Positions 1 through 5,767 of a DNA stretch of 13,824 nt are shown in pieces. The stretch comes from JBAXHO01 sp037138855 (GTDB lineage: Bacteria; Patescibacteriota; Dojkabacteria; B142; OLB20). The stretch is from contig JBAXHO010000044.1 in NCBI GenBank assembly GCA_037138855.1, positions 1-13,824 on the forward strand, written 5' to 3'. The position numbers and the translations under genes are program-made. How positions within the stretch are numbered: the first letter of the stretch is position 1; each line of letters opens with the position of its first letter. A model generated the notes under the pieces. The model was not told the DNA's origin. It did no database searches and saw only the letters and a list, made by a program, of their open reading frames with translations.

Positions 1-1
1 A

Positions 2-52
2 AAATTTAAGCAGACGTTCTTAGAAAATGATCTTAACAAACGGGGTACTTGA
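2..52 (+). CDS. Possible C-terminal tail of an upstream gene (partial)
   Basis: The frame beginning at base 2 is open from the window edge to a TGA at 50-52 and would encode a hydrophilic 16-residue tail ending NKRGT. It is the only plus frame open across the first 30 bases; the other two meet stops at 7-9 and 21-23. It is in the same frame as the large gene starting at 56, with only one sense codon between, so it may be the end of a separate gene or the N-terminal side of the same long protein interrupted by a stop. A 16-codon open run is expected often by chance, so support is weak. Confidence 0.3.
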   Translation, partial: KFKQTFLENDLNKRGT

Positions 53-55
53 CAA

Positions 56-1951
56 GTGCCATTAACTTTAGCTGGTCTTCTTCAACAGGTGGGGGACCAT
101 CGTGAAGAAATTGTAACAGGAGAATTACCTATTGAATTATCTCCTGTAATAATACGAGATTTAAATAATGGTCCTCTACCTGCAGGGGTGGTGGCACCAA
201 TATTAGCTGCTCAAACTCTGGAAGAAGTGCAAACTGCTGTAATGCCAGTGGCACAAGTCTTATTGGCAGATCATACTAGAAATTGGCAAGGTACAAAGGT
301 TGATTTAGATCAAAAGGTAGCAGCAGCTACTGAAGCTGTTACGCAAAATAAAGCAAAAATAGTTGGTGCAGAAGAGGCGAACAGTGAAATAGATAAAAAA
401 TATACATCTCAAGGTGGTACAGAAACAGCTTATTCTGTTGAAAAAGTTGCTCAAATGCAGGTCGCTACAAGTTCTGATGTAAAAGCTAAGCCTATTGAAG
501 CTATAGTAACGTCAGGAAAAAGAGGAGCTTTTAGAATTGGTGCTAGACCTGGATTAGTTACTGGGCTTGGTCTGCTTGAATACGAAGCCCCTACTGGAGC
601 AGTTTCTAATCAAGCTTATTCAACTGCGGAACAGCAGTTTTTTACAGCTGTATCAGGACAAGTAACTTCTGAAATTGCTGATGAATTTAGGATAGAACTT
701 CAAGGGGTTAATATGAAAAGTGATACCAGAACATTTTTAGAATCTGCTCAAACTGCTCTTGCTGACGTACGTAATGGTTTATCAGATGCATTAAGTCGAG
801 AACAAAAACAGGCTGCTGAACGACAAATTCTCAGAAATACAATTCAGTATTTAATTCGTTCTGATCAGGAGAATTTGCTTAATCAGGTTTTAGGAGGAGT
901 CAAAAAAGATGACAGTCAACAAATTGTGTTGACTAATATTCAAGGAAAAAAAATACCTTTTTCAAGAACTACTTTTATTGAGCAGATGGATGATGTTGTG
1001 ACGGGAGAAATTGGAAAAACTCAATTAGGGGCTGACTGGGAAGCAGTGCGACAAGCAAGACAAACAATGGCTACAGAAGGTAGGTTTACTGATTCTTTGA
1101 CTATCCAATTAGCGTCTGCAGTTGAACGGCAAAATACACATAATAATGTGGCACCTGATACTGATGGTTATACTTTGGCTGATTTTGCTAATATTGCTTT
1201 AGATAAGAAGGAGATAATTATGCCATTGCTCAAAGAGTATGGAATAACAAATCTATCAAACTTACCTAAATTTACTTCTGTAAAGGGTTTAGCCGAGTAT
1301 GTAATTGAACATGGCAATGCAGTAGAGGGTTTTAATAAGAAATTAAGTGCTGTTGTTAATAAGATTGAGGAAGAGGGTAGACAAACTGCTCCAACTGAAA
1401 GAGGTTTACGTTCAAATGAAAAAGCTCAGATTGAGTTACAATTAGAAATCGCGAAACAATTAAAACCTGATCAAATTGATGTTGCCCCATTAATTGCAAG
1501 ACTTTTGTTGGCTCATAATGGTAAAGCTCCATTGCCAGGCAGATTAGGTATAGCCCGTCCAGCCGAATTTGCACAAATTGGTAAAGATTATAATTTGGGA
1601 GAAAAAGCAATAGAACAGGCTATCCTTGATTCTGAACAGACATTACACCAAATTGATGTCACAAATCTTCCTTCCGGCGAGGTAGAAGATATGTTAAAAG
1701 TCTTAATTGATCAATATGGTTCTGATGCTAAGATTTTAAGTGGAGTATATCTAGCTACTTTATCTAGCACCCAAAGTGAAGTTTCTTTGAATGACAGTTC
1801 TATACAATCTGCTAGTCTAACTAGGTATCCGACCTTAGAAGACTTGAAAAAGTTTAATCATTATTATATTGCAAGTTTGCTTGAATCATTTCGAACTAGT
1901 CCCGGGATAATAATTGCGAAAAAATCAAATAAACTTGGCATACAACAGTAA
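56..1951 (+). CDS. Large Cys-free hypothetical protein, 631 aa
   Basis: I do not recognise this protein. It has 631 residues, no cysteine and only two tryptophans, and is rich in Gln, Ala, Glu and Thr. There is no signal peptide and no membrane segment. Much of it looks alpha-helical and charged (roughly residues 80-115, 220-290 and 430-475), with a few Gly/Pro-containing stretches (about 150-180 and 488-510) that may be globular. The GTG at 56 is the first start after the in-frame TGA at 50-52; a weak GGGG at 42-45 lies 10 bases upstream. The composition resembles segments of the very long repeat-poor proteins found in Patescibacteria, so it could be the C-terminal part of a giant protein that continues upstream of the window. 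That is inference. The coding nature is well supported by length; the function is unknown. Confidence 0.75.
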   Translation: MPLTLAGLLQQVGDHREEIVTGELPIELSPVIIRDLNNGPLPAGVVAPILAAQTLEEVQTAVMPVAQVLLADHTRNWQGTKVDLDQKVAAATEAVTQNKAKIVGAEEANSEIDKKYTSQGGTETAYSVEKVAQMQVATSSDVKAKPIEAIVTSGKRGAFRIGARPGLVTGLGLLEYEAPTGAVSNQAYSTAEQQFFTAVSGQVTSEIADEFRIELQGVNMKSDTRTFLESAQTALADVRNGLSDALSREQKQAAERQILRNTIQYLIRSDQENLLNQVLGGVKKDDSQQIVLTNIQGKKIPFSRTTFIEQMDDVVTGEIGKTQLGADWEAVRQARQTMATEGRFTDSLTIQLASAVERQNTHNNVAPDTDGYTLADFANIALDKKEIIMPLLKEYGITNLSNLPKFTSVKGLAEYVIEHGNAVEGFNKKLSAVVNKIEEEGRQTAPTERGLRSNEKAQIELQLEIAKQLKPDQIDVAPLIARLLLAHNGKAPLPGRLGIARPAEFAQIGKDYNLGEKAIEQAILDSEQTLHQIDVTNLPSGEVEDMLKVLIDQYGSDAKILSGVYLATLSSTQSEVSLNDSSIQSASLTRYPTLEDLKKFNHYYIASLLESFRTSPGIIIAKKSNKLGIQQ

Positions 1952-2007
1952 CCTTGAATATGCTTTGTTGGCTGACTAGATAAATGAATGATGGTAATTT
2001 TGTCTGA

Positions 2008-2042
2008 AATAAATTTTTAAAATATTTCCTAAAATTTTTATT
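2008..2042 (+). terminator. AT-only hairpin downstream of the 631-aa gene
   Basis: AATAAA...TTTTA at 2008-2019 can pair with TAAAA...TTTATT at 2030-2042, giving about 11 A-T pairs with a small internal loop and a 10-base apical loop. There is no GC pair and only a short T tract, so it is a poor intrinsic terminator. It lies in the right place between the unknown gene and the promoter of the next gene. Confidence 0.2.
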
Positions 2043-2070
2043 CTTATTACTCCTGATTAGAGCCTTTTCA

Positions 2071-2079
2071 TGTTAAAAT
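2071..2079 (+). promoter_or_regulatory. Extended -10 promoter of tsaC-tsaE, leaderless
   Basis: TGTTAAAAT is an extended -10 element (TGn followed by TAAAAT at 2074-2079). The ATG begins at 2086, exactly 6 bases after the hexamer, so the predicted transcription start coincides with the A of the ATG. No good -35 is present at the expected distance (TCCTGA at 2051-2056), which is usual for extended -10 promoters. No Shine-Dalgarno sequence exists. The same geometry is seen before trmD. Confidence 0.5.
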
Positions 2080-2085
2080 CTTCTC

Positions 2086-3285
2086 ATGCGACGATTAGCG
2101 GTAGATGACAAAAAGATTATTTCTGAGGCTATTACAGCCTTAAATTCCGGGGGATTAATTGTGTTTCCTACTGAGACTTGTTATGGCGTGGGAGTGGCTG
2201 CGACCAATTCGGAGGCGGTGAAGAAACTACTGTCATATAAGCATCGTCCGGAAGGGAAAGCGATTTCCATTGCTGTGGCTGATAAAAAAATGGCAGAAGA
2301 TTACGTAGAACTGAATTCTCAGGCACAGGACCTGTATCAAAAATTTCTGCCAGGACCATTTACAATTATTTCCAGAAGTAAAGGCAAGGTTGCTAAAGCT
2401 TTAGAGTCTGAAGTGGGTACGCTGGGAATTCGGATTCCGGATTATCCTTTCATGCTTAAGTTACTCAAGGAGTTTGGCAAGCCAATCACTGCTACCTCAG
2501 CCAATTCCGCGGGTAAAAAGACTCCCTATTCATATCAGGATGTTCTGGATACATTGTCGGAAAAACAGAAAGGACTGATTGATCTTTTCCTGGATGCCGG
2601 GGAATTGCCTCATCATCCTTCTTCTACGGTGATTGATACGACCCGGTCAGATATGCAAATCTTGAGAGCAGGGAGTTATTTGCCTCTGGAGTTAGTTTTA
2701 GAAAAAGAAGTGAATTCGGAAGCGGAGATGAAGGAGGAAGGCTATGCTTTTGCGAAGCGCATCTCGAATTGCGAATCTCGAATCTCAGCTACAAGCTACG
2801 AGCTACTGGCTACTAGTTGTACTATTGTACTGTTTGATGCTGAGCTGGGAGCTGGGAAGACCCAGTTTACCAAAGGAATGGCTAAGGGGCTTGGTATTAC
2901 TGAATTAGTTAAGTCGCCGACGTATTCGTTGATTGAGGAGTATGAGATAAAAAGTCCGGTAAGCGGTGATCGGTTATCGGTGAGCGGAAAAAATGGAGAA
3001 ATAACAAAACGTATTTCTTCCCGAGCATCGAAAACCGAACACCGGAAACCGGCTTCATTTCTTGTCCACTTCGATGCTTGGCGGTTGGAAAATCTTGCTG
3101 AGCTTGGAAAACTGGGTTTAGAAAACTACATTAAACCTGGAAATATTATTGCGGTAGAATGGTCGGGTGGGGCATTACAGTATTTTCTTGAGCTACAGAA
3201 AAAATCCGCAATTGAATTTTTTGAGATTAAAATTGACTATTTAAGTGCCGGAAAAAGATTACTTCGGATTAGCAAGGGGTCATAA
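2086..3285 (+). CDS. TsaC-TsaE fusion for t6A tRNA modification
   Basis: Two enzymes of threonylcarbamoyl-adenosine (t6A37) synthesis are joined in one 399-residue chain. Residues 1 to about 205 are a YrdC/Sua5 (TsaC) domain, which makes threonylcarbamoyl-AMP from Thr, bicarbonate and ATP. Visible motifs are VFPTETCYGVG (26-36), the KHRP...K nucleotide/Thr site (52-58), LPGPFTI (88-94), GIRIPDYP (114-121), TSANSAG (137-143) and SSTVID (179-184). Residues from about 206 to 399 are a TsaE ATPase, partner of TsaB-TsaD: Walker A ELGAGKT (253-259, Lys258), VKSPTYSLIEEY (275-286), HFDAWRL (328-334) and EWSG (358-361). TsaE is normally about 150 residues. Here it carries two extra stretches (226-244 and about 289-325) encoded largely by 7-bp repeat arrays. 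TsaD is encoded at 12592-13692; no tsaB is in the window. Fusion versus two genes: there is no stop and no frameshift between the domains. Confidence 0.92.
   Translation: MRRLAVDDKKIISEAITALNSGGLIVFPTETCYGVGVAATNSEAVKKLLSYKHRPEGKAISIAVADKKMAEDYVELNSQAQDLYQKFLPGPFTIISRSKGKVAKALESEVGTLGIRIPDYPFMLKLLKEFGKPITATSANSAGKKTPYSYQDVLDTLSEKQKGLIDLFLDAGELPHHPSSTVIDTTRSDMQILRAGSYLPLELVLEKEVNSEAEMKEEGYAFAKRISNCESRISATSYELLATSCTIVLFDAELGAGKTQFTKGMAKGLGITELVKSPTYSLIEEYEIKSPVSGDRLSVSGKNGEITKRISSRASKTEHRKPASFLVHFDAWRLENLAELGKLGLENYIKPGNIIAVEWSGGALQYFLELQKKSAIEFFEIKIDYLSAGKRLLRISKGS
2761..2816 (+). repeat. Heptamer array A, in frame inside tsaE domain
   Basis: Eight consecutive 7-bp units in one register. Units 1-4 follow the word ATCTCGA/ATTGCGA. 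Units 5-8 follow CTACAAG/CTACGAG/CTACTGG, with CTAC kept in each. They encode residues 226-244 of the TsaC-TsaE fusion, just before the Walker A strand. The AGCTAC word is the reverse complement of the GTAGCT word in the array at 4783-4810. Confidence 0.85.
2957..2987 (+). repeat. Heptamer array B (CGGTNAN), in frame inside tsaE domain
   Basis: Four 7-bp units plus CGG, each starting with CGGT (unit variants CGGTAAG, CGGTGAT, CGGTTAT, CGGTGAG). They encode residues 291-301 of the fusion protein, between the SPTYSLIEEY and HFDAWRL motifs of TsaE. The CGGT core is the reverse complement of the ACCG core of array C at 3034-3052, so the two could pair in the mRNA. Confidence 0.8.
3034..3052 (+). 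repeat. Heptamer array C (ACCGNAN), in frame inside tsaE domain
   Basis: Two full units (ACCGAAC, ACCGGAA) and a partial ACCGG, encoding residues 317-323. The word is the complement of array B and resembles the CCGGACA array upstream of tsaD. Short on its own; accepted because it has the same period and word family as the others. Confidence 0.55.
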
Positions 3286-3327
3286 CTTTATTGATGATCT
3301 AATTTCAGTTTTCCCATGAAAAAACGC

Positions 3328-3356
3328 TTGTTCGGGCAGGGTGCCTTTGCTACAAT
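3328..3356 (+). promoter_or_regulatory. Promoter of the rhomboid-adkA operon
   Basis: TTGTTC at 3328-3333 and TACAAT at 3351-3356 are separated by 17 bases, and the -10 is extended by TGC at 3348-3350. The predicted start is near 3363, giving a leader of about 16 bases to the ATG at 3379 with no Shine-Dalgarno sequence. A GTG sits at the predicted start site (3363) but its frame closes after eight codons. Confidence 0.65.
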
Positions 3357-3378
3357 GATTTCGTGAATAATTTGAAAA

Positions 3379-4167
3379 ATGAATCCTAAGTTAATGTGGT
3401 TAAAATTTAAAACTGAATTTAAGGTGATCTATTTTCTGATGGGCTTGAATGTCTTGATGTTCTTGATATCCATAGGATTGTCATCTTTCTCTAGAACTAA
3501 TTTCGATGGTATTCTTTATCTCCTTGGAGCAGATAATCTGATGGCATTATTAAGCGGTTGGGAGCTTTTCCGGCCGGTGACCAGTGCTTTTCTACATGGT
3601 AATTTATTGCATTTACTTTTAAATATGTGGGCACTATGGAGTATTGGCAGGATGGTAGAAAATTTTTATGGTAGTAAAAAGTTCTTTTTGGTCTATATTT
3701 TTACTGCGATTACAGCTTCGCTGATGAGTAATTTAGCCTCACTGGTGGGAATATTTCTTCATGGCAATGATGCTGCATTGAGTTTGTCTGTAGGAGCTTC
3801 TGGAGCAATCTTTGGATTAGTCGGTTTAATTTTAGGCAGCAAATATCGCAAAAATCCTTACGGTGTAAGTATGGATATGTATGTCGATACTTATCAGCTG
3901 TGGATTTTTGTCGGGTATAATATTTTAATTGGATTTGGAGTTAATTTTCTGGGTTCAGCAAGTTTTGCAATTAATAATTGGGCTCATATTGGAGGATTTC
4001 TTGGTGGTTTACTTTTTGGAGTTTTGTTGGATCCTGTAAATACATTTTATACAGCAAATTGGAGAAAATATTTTGAAAAAATTCTTTTTTGGGTTAGTAT
4101 TATTACCTTTCTTGCTAGCTTTGCAGGATTGGGATTTTCTATTTTACAATTTATTATCAGCGCATGA
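3379..4167 (+). CDS. Rhomboid family intramembrane serine protease
   Basis: Rhomboids cleave transmembrane segments of substrate proteins within the membrane. This 262-residue protein has the expected set of hydrophobic helices: about 17-36, 68-90, 100-125, 137-153, 172-193, 200-220 and 235-258. Visible family motifs are WELFRPVTSAFLHGN (61-75), HLLLN (78-82, oxyanion His/Asn), the nucleophile in GASGAIFGL (Ser141) and the catalytic His in WAHIGG (His203). All catalytic residues are present, so it is probably active. The ATG is the first start after an in-frame TGA at 3373-3375. Its stop overlaps the next start as ATGA (4164-4167), so the downstream adenylate kinase is translationally coupled. 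The substrate is unknown. Confidence 0.9.
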   Translation: MNPKLMWLKFKTEFKVIYFLMGLNVLMFLISIGLSSFSRTNFDGILYLLGADNLMALLSGWELFRPVTSAFLHGNLLHLLLNMWALWSIGRMVENFYGSKKFFLVYIFTAITASLMSNLASLVGIFLHGNDAALSLSVGASGAIFGLVGLILGSKYRKNPYGVSMDMYVDTYQLWIFVGYNILIGFGVNFLGSASFAINNWAHIGGFLGGLLFGVLLDPVNTFYTANWRKYFEKILFWVSIITFLASFAGLGFSILQFIISA

Positions 4168-4775
4168 TTACAGTTATTTTAGGTATCAACGGTGTCGGTA
4201 AATCAACAGTTGTTAAAAAAGTTATTAAACAGGTAAATTTCGAACGTGTTCACTGGGGCAGAATTATGGAAAAGCTTGCTGCACCTCGTGGTTTGATCAA
4301 ACATATTGATGAACTAAGAAAAGTGGATATTCGCATGCAGCGATTTATTCAGGAAGAAACTGTCGATGTCATCAAAAAGCAAATTGATGCAGAGCCAAAT
4401 AAAAATTATATCATTGAAACTCATGCAGCACTTAAGACTCCACAAGGCTATTTACCTGGTTTTAATTTACATATTTTGGAAAAAATTAAACCGGATATGT
4501 TTATCATTGTCGAAGCTGCAGCAGAAAGTATCTGGAAACGTCGGGCCGAAGATCCAACGCGTGATCGTAATGATGACTCTACTTTGTTTGATGTAGAAAT
4601 GAATCTGGAAGTGACCCGGAATTTTGCCTCCAGTTATGCTATAGCAATTGGGGCTACTTTGGCAATTGTGGAAAATAAACAGGGTGAACTGGATAAAGCA
4701 GTGAATAAGATCGTCAGTTATTTGAAGATGTTTGATGAAAACGCGAATAAAATTGATATTACCGCGAGTAATTAA
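4164..4775 (+). CDS. adkA: Archaeal-type adenylate kinase (AdkA family)
   Basis: It is predicted to convert ATP + AMP to 2 ADP in the cytoplasm. The 203-residue protein has a P-loop GINGVGKST (7-15), but lacks the layout of bacterial Adk: there is no LID domain and no DGFPRT motif. It matches the archaeal AdkA pattern instead: HWGRIM (30-35), the LRKVDIRMQRFIQEE segment (51-65), ETHAALKTPQGYLPGF (85-100), PTRDRND (131-137) and a C-terminal GELDKAVNKIVSYL (174-187). From memory, archaeal AdkA has DTHSTVKTPKGYLPGLP and ATRNRD at the corresponding positions. Archaeal AdkA is about 190-195 residues, so the length fits. It is coupled to the rhomboid by a 4-base overlap. A related P-loop kinase of different specificity (for example dNMP) cannot be excluded. 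Confidence 0.8.
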   Translation: MITVILGINGVGKSTVVKKVIKQVNFERVHWGRIMEKLAAPRGLIKHIDELRKVDIRMQRFIQEETVDVIKKQIDAEPNKNYIIETHAALKTPQGYLPGFNLHILEKIKPDMFIIVEAAAESIWKRRAEDPTRDRNDDSTLFDVEMNLEVTRNFASSYAIAIGATLAIVENKQGELDKAVNKIVSYLKMFDENANKIDITASN

Positions 4776-4782
4776 CTGAAAA

Positions 4783-4810
4783 AGTAGCTAGTAGCTGGTA
4801 GCTTGTAGCT
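4783..4810 (+). repeat. Heptamer array E (NGTAGCT) between adkA and trmD
   Basis: Four 7-bp units sharing GTAGCT, with only the first base changing (A, A, G, T). It fills most of the 54-base gap between the convergent stops of adkA and trmD. The word is the reverse complement of the AGCTAC units inside tsaCE (2788-2816). Confidence 0.85.
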
Positions 4811-4813
4811 ATG

Positions 4814-4838
4814 AAAAAAAAAGTGTATCTTACTTTTT
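4814..4838 (-). terminator. Possible weak terminator of trmD
   Basis: On the minus strand, AAAAAGT (4838-4832) can pair with ACTTTTT across a 7-base loop, and the T run continues to nine T's. The stem has only one GC pair and overlaps the stop codon of trmD, so termination efficiency is doubtful. Confidence 0.3.
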
Positions 4839-5489
4839 CGTTTGGCGCCAAGTTTGGATTTCTTTGTGATTGCCGTTGGTGAGGACTGAAGGAACGGAAT
4901 GTGCTTCTCCTTGAGAATCAGTAAATACCTCAGGCCTTGTGTATTGAGGATATTCCAGCTTATTTTCTTCGTTATGTGATTCATCATCCAGTGATTCTTC
5001 GTTACCTAGTACTCCAGGAATCAGCCTCACTACTGAATCTGCAATTGTCATCGCTGGGATTTCACCGCCAGTGAGAATATAATTTCCCACTGAGATTTCT
5101 GTATCACATAAAAGTGCACTGACTCGTTCATCCACGCCTTCATAATGACCACAGAGGATAATGAGATGATCTAATTGTGAATATTCTTGGGCGATTTGTT
5201 GGTTATATTGTTTGCCTTTGGCGCTGGTAAGAATTACTTTGATATTCCCAGATAAGTTCGCTTTGATTTCTTTTACTGCTTTGTAAAAAGGCTCGACCTT
5301 CATTACCATGCCAGGTCCACCACCATAGGGTTTATCATCGACTGTTTTACGAGCATCATCAGTCCAGTCTCTCAGATTGTAAATTTTAATTGCTATCAAG
5401 TCTTTATCCTTGGCACGTTTGACAATGCTTTCAGCAAATACCGAAGTAAACATGTTGGGAAAAATTGTGATGATATGAATGGTCAACAT
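4830..5489 (-). CDS. trmD: tRNA (guanine-N1)-methyltransferase TrmD
   Basis: It methylates N1 of G37 in tRNAs (m1G37) using S-adenosylmethionine, which prevents +1 frameshifting. It is a 219-residue SPOUT protein. Motifs are PYGGGPGMVMK (54-64), CGHYEGVDERV (113-123), the knotted SAM site ISVGNYILTGGEIPAM (132-147), VVRLIPGVLGNEES (153-166), LEYPQYTRP (178-186) and a C-terminal VLTNGNHKEIQTWR (202-215). The start MLTIHIITIFPNMF matches family N-termini. The frame stays open another 56 codons upstream (to 5657), but those codons are repeat arrays and the promoter, so they are not coding. It stands alone rather than in the usual rpsP-rimM-trmD-rplS cluster and is convergent with adkA. The predicted mRNA is leaderless. 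Confidence 0.95.
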   Translation of the reverse strand: MLTIHIITIFPNMFTSVFAESIVKRAKDKDLIAIKIYNLRDWTDDARKTVDDKPYGGGPGMVMKVEPFYKAVKEIKANLSGNIKVILTSAKGKQYNQQIAQEYSQLDHLIILCGHYEGVDERVSALLCDTEISVGNYILTGGEIPAMTIADSVVRLIPGVLGNEESLDDESHNEENKLEYPQYTRPEVFTDSQGEAHSVPSVLTNGNHKEIQTWRQTKK

Positions 5490-5495
5490 GGTGGA

Positions 5496-5524
5496 ATTAT
5501 AGAGGAAAAAGTTAAAAGAAAGAA
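5496..5524 (-). promoter_or_regulatory. trmD promoter, leaderless
   Basis: A consensus TATAAT occupies 5501-5496 on the minus strand, exactly 6 bases before the ATG at 5489, so transcription should start at or next to the initiation codon. The -35 region at 17 bases (5524-5519, TTCTTT) is a poor match and lies within a heptamer array, so changes in array length would alter it. No Shine-Dalgarno sequence is present. Confidence 0.55.
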
Positions 5525-5550
5525 GATAAAAGTTAAAAGATTGCAGATTG
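5509..5550 (+). repeat. Heptamer array H1 (AAGNTAA) upstream of trmD
   Basis: Six consecutive 7-bp units: AAGTTAA occurs twice (5509-5515 and 5530-5536), with variants AAGAAAG, AAGATAA, AAGATTG and CAGATTG in the same register. It overlaps the -35 region of trmD. Confidence 0.75.
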
Positions 5551-5561
5551 TAAACATGTTT

Positions 5562-5624
5562 GTATTTCGAATTTCGCATATTGCATTTCGAGAGGGAAGA
5601 AACGTATATCGTATTTCGCATTTT
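5562..5624 (+). repeat. Heptamer array H2 (GNATTTC) between trmD and the hydrolase
   Basis: Nine 7-bp steps in one register. GTATTTC appears at 5562-5568 and 5611-5617, with GAATTTC, GCATATT, GCATTTC, GTATATC and GCATTTT as variants. Two central steps (5590-5603) have diverged but keep the register. It is 11 bases from array H1. Confidence 0.8.
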
Positions 5625-5670
5625 GGATAAAAGTGAAGCATCCAAAGTTTTGGACATGCAAAACTTTTCC

Positions 5671-5719
5671 CGAGATTCGTCCTGAAATAAATTCAGGATT
5701 CACAATTCGAGATTCGACT
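5671..5719 (+). repeat. Heptamer array I and inverted repeat before the hydrolase
   Basis: CGAGATTCG occurs at 5671-5679 and again at 5708-5716. Between them TCCTGAA (5680-5686) and TTCAGGA (5692-5698) form a perfect 7-bp stem with a 5-base AT loop. From 5692 to 5719 four in-register heptamers begin with TTC (TTCAGGA, TTCACAA, TTCGAGA, TTCGACT). The stem could act as a hairpin in transcripts, but no T run follows it. Confidence 0.55.
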
Positions 5720-5736
5720 TTTGCGGTAGGGTCGTT

Positions 5737-5751
5737 TAATATATAGAAGGA
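5737..5751 (+). promoter_or_regulatory. Possible -10 and Shine-Dalgarno before the hydrolase
   Basis: TAATATATA (5737-5745) could supply a -10 hexamer (TAATAT or TATATA), with no convincing -35. AGAAGGA (5745-5751) is the only good Shine-Dalgarno in the window, but it is 8 bases from an out-of-frame ATG at 5760 and 16 bases from the hydrolase ATG at 5768. Confidence 0.3.
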
Positions 5752-5767
5752 TTCATTTTATGAAATT

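Noticed and set aside
1356..1610. Minus-strand open frame of 84 codons
   Set aside because: It is a shadow of the 631-residue gene with no ribosome site or family features.
1..1951. TGA recoded as glycine (genetic code 25)
   Set aside because: TGA ends the rhomboid, Tat-signal and antitoxin genes at sensible positions, two of them overlapping the next start, so it is used as a stop.
4366..4596. Open frame of 76 codons inside adkA
   Set aside because: It is an alternative frame fully inside a well-supported kinase gene.
5641..5654. Palindrome TCCAAAGTTTTGGA as an operator
   Set aside because: It is a short imperfect palindrome in repeat-rich DNA, away from any promoter element.
5490..5657. 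56-codon N-terminal extension of trmD
   Set aside because: The extension is made of heptamer arrays and the promoter; the family N-terminus MLTIHIITIFP starts at 5489.
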